Shown: positions 42,189 through 43,070 of the stretch, in pieces
How positions within the stretch are numbered: position 1 is the first letter of the stretch
Layout: the number at the start of each line of letters is the position of its first letter
Assembly: GCA_900548305.1 (NCBI GenBank)
Contig: URJZ01000012.1
Location: forward strand, 1-43,070
Reading direction: 5' to 3'
DNA length: 43,070 bases
From: an uncultured Oscillospiraceae bacterium
GTDB lineage: Bacteria > Bacillota > Clostridia > Oscillospirales > Acutalibacteraceae
Notes under the pieces: generated by a model
Database searches by the model: none
What the model was told of the DNA's origin: nothing
The model's input: the letters and a program-made list of their open reading frames with translations, nothing else
Position numbers and translations under genes: made by a program

Positions 42189-42899
42189 ATGGAATTGAAA
42201 AATTTTGCTGAACTTTTAAAAAGCAATACGTATCCGGGCCGTGGCATCATGATTGGAAAAACAAAAGATGGAACGCACGGTGTTATTTCCTACTTTATTA
42301 TGGGAAGAAGCGAAAACAGCCGTAACCGTGTATTTGTAGAAGATGGTTTGGGTATTAAAACAAAAGCGTTTGATGAATCTAAGCTGACTGACCCATCTCT
42401 TATTATTTATGCTCCTGTTCGTGTCATTGGTAATACCACCATTGTAACAAACGGTGACCAAACGGATACCATTTACGATGCATTGGAGCAAGGACGTACC
42501 TTCGAAGATGCGTTACGTACTCGTACCTTTGAACCTGACGCACCAAACTTTACTCCTCGCATTTCGGGAGAAGTGGTAGTAAATAATGGATTGCAGTATA
42601 AACTTTCCATTTTAAAAAGCAATAACGGTAACCCTGACAGTGCATTGCGTTATTTTTATGAATACGCACAGCCTGTCAATGGGGAAGGTCATTTTATTCA
42701 TACGTATCGCTGTGACGGAAACCCAATTCCTTCTTTTGAAGGAGAACCGATTCGTGTGGCAGTTGAGGGTGATATTGATTCCTTCACCAATACCGTATGG
42801 GATAGTTTAAATGCAGATAATAAAGTTTCTTTATTTACTTGCTTTATCCAATTGGAAAATGGTTTAACAGAAACCAGAATCATCAATAAAAATAAGTAA
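42189..42899 (+). CDS. IMP cyclohydrolase, PurO-like
   Basis: A 236-residue protein matching the archaeal-type IMP cyclohydrolase family (PurO; 'LKSNTYPGRGIMIG', 'SYFIMGRSENSRNRVF', 'DPSLIIYAPVR'). It closes FAICAR to IMP, the last step of purine synthesis. Bacteria usually do this with the N-terminal domain of bifunctional PurH. Here the next gene encodes only the transformylase part, so the two functions are split. TTGGAG (42176-42181) selects ATG 42189. It lies between purN and the transformylase, consistent with the role. Confidence 0.88.
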   Translation: MELKNFAELLKSNTYPGRGIMIGKTKDGTHGVISYFIMGRSENSRNRVFVEDGLGIKTKAFDESKLTDPSLIIYAPVRVIGNTTIVTNGDQTDTIYDALEQGRTFEDALRTRTFEPDAPNFTPRISGEVVVNNGLQYKLSILKSNNGNPDSALRYFYEYAQPVNGEGHFIHTYRCDGNPIPSFEGEPIRVAVEGDIDSFTNTVWDSLNADNKVSLFTCFIQLENGLTETRIINKNK

Positions 42900-42914
42900 A
42901 GGAGGATATTTCTG

Positions 42915-43070
42915 ATGTCGAATGAATTAATGCTAAAATATGGATGTAATCCAAATCAAAAACCGTCCCGTATTTTTATGAAAGACGGTTCTGAATTGCC
43001 AATTACGATTTTAAACGGTAAGCCGGGATATATCAATTTTTTAGACGCATTTAACAGCTGGCAATTGGTA
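42915..43070 (+). CDS. AICAR transformylase (PurH-type formyltransferase only), 5' part
   Basis: Only the first 52 codons are in the window. 'MLKYGCNPNQKPSRIFM' and 'GYINFLDAFNSWQLV' are the start of the AICAR transformylase domain of PurH, here without the N-terminal IMP cyclohydrolase domain. It would formylate AICAR to FAICAR for the PurO-like enzyme just upstream. The ribosome binding site is AAAGGAGG, and it starts 15 bp after the previous stop. It continues past the window end. Confidence 0.88.
   Translation, partial: MSNELMLKYGCNPNQKPSRIFMKDGSELPITILNGKPGYINFLDAFNSWQLV

Overview
This window is AT-rich bacterial chromosome carrying mostly housekeeping genes. It fits an anaerobic Gram-positive Clostridia, probably a gut Oscillospirales/Ruminococcaceae-type organism; that placement is inferred from gene content, not from a search. 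The pointers are strong AGGAGG-type ribosome binding sites, sigma-A promoters, a SAM-I riboswitch before metK, a CIRCE element before groESL, PerR with a reverse-domain rubrerythrin, LPXTG-like surface proteins with 'SPQTG' anchors, and a purine pathway that uses a PurO-type IMP cyclohydrolase next to a separate AICAR transformylase.

Layout. 1-3.7 kb: end of a dGTPase-like gene, dnaG, rpoD and an Rrf2 regulator, closed by a terminator. 3.8-11.4 kb: rpoB-rpoC with their own consensus promoter, not linked to rplKAJL. 11.5-16.05 kb: the str operon rpsL-rpsG-fusA, then tuf with an internal promoter; the rpsL-rpsG gap holds a folded element that may be an S7 operator. 16.06-18 kb: a small conserved-looking gene on the minus strand, then the riboswitch-controlled metK. 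18-24.4 kb: an accessory block of three large cell-surface proteins (beta-helix type, 21-residue leucine-rich repeats, beta-helix type). All have sortase-like tails, and the third lacks a signal peptide. 24.4-25.4 kb: small ORFs and a decayed methyltransferase. 25.4-28.9 kb: azoreductase, a GpsA-like dehydrogenase, an Mrp-type Fe-S carrier and a formate/nitrite-family channel. 29-30.1 kb: perR-rubrerythrin peroxide defence. 30.1-33.9 kb: class I ribonucleotide reductase nrdA-nrdB behind two NrdR-like boxes. 34-37.3 kb: a MATE pump divergent from a MerR regulator, then sfsA and a zinc-ribbon protein. 37.5-39.6 kb: groES-groEL. 39.7-43.07 kb: purE-purM-purN-purO-purH2 behind a leader peptide and terminator; the window ends inside the last gene.

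How the parts work together. The first 18 kb supplies replication priming, RNA polymerase, translation factors and S-adenosylmethionine. Later blocks cover oxidative stress (PerR/rubrerythrin), deoxynucleotide supply (NrdAB), protein folding (GroESL) and purine synthesis. Most transcription units end in clear intrinsic hairpins, several shared by convergent genes. The least explained material is the surface-protein block, the small ORFs around 24.4 kb, the rpsL-rpsG fold and the purE leader. No rRNA, tRNA, CRISPR array, insertion sequence or phage gene was recognised.
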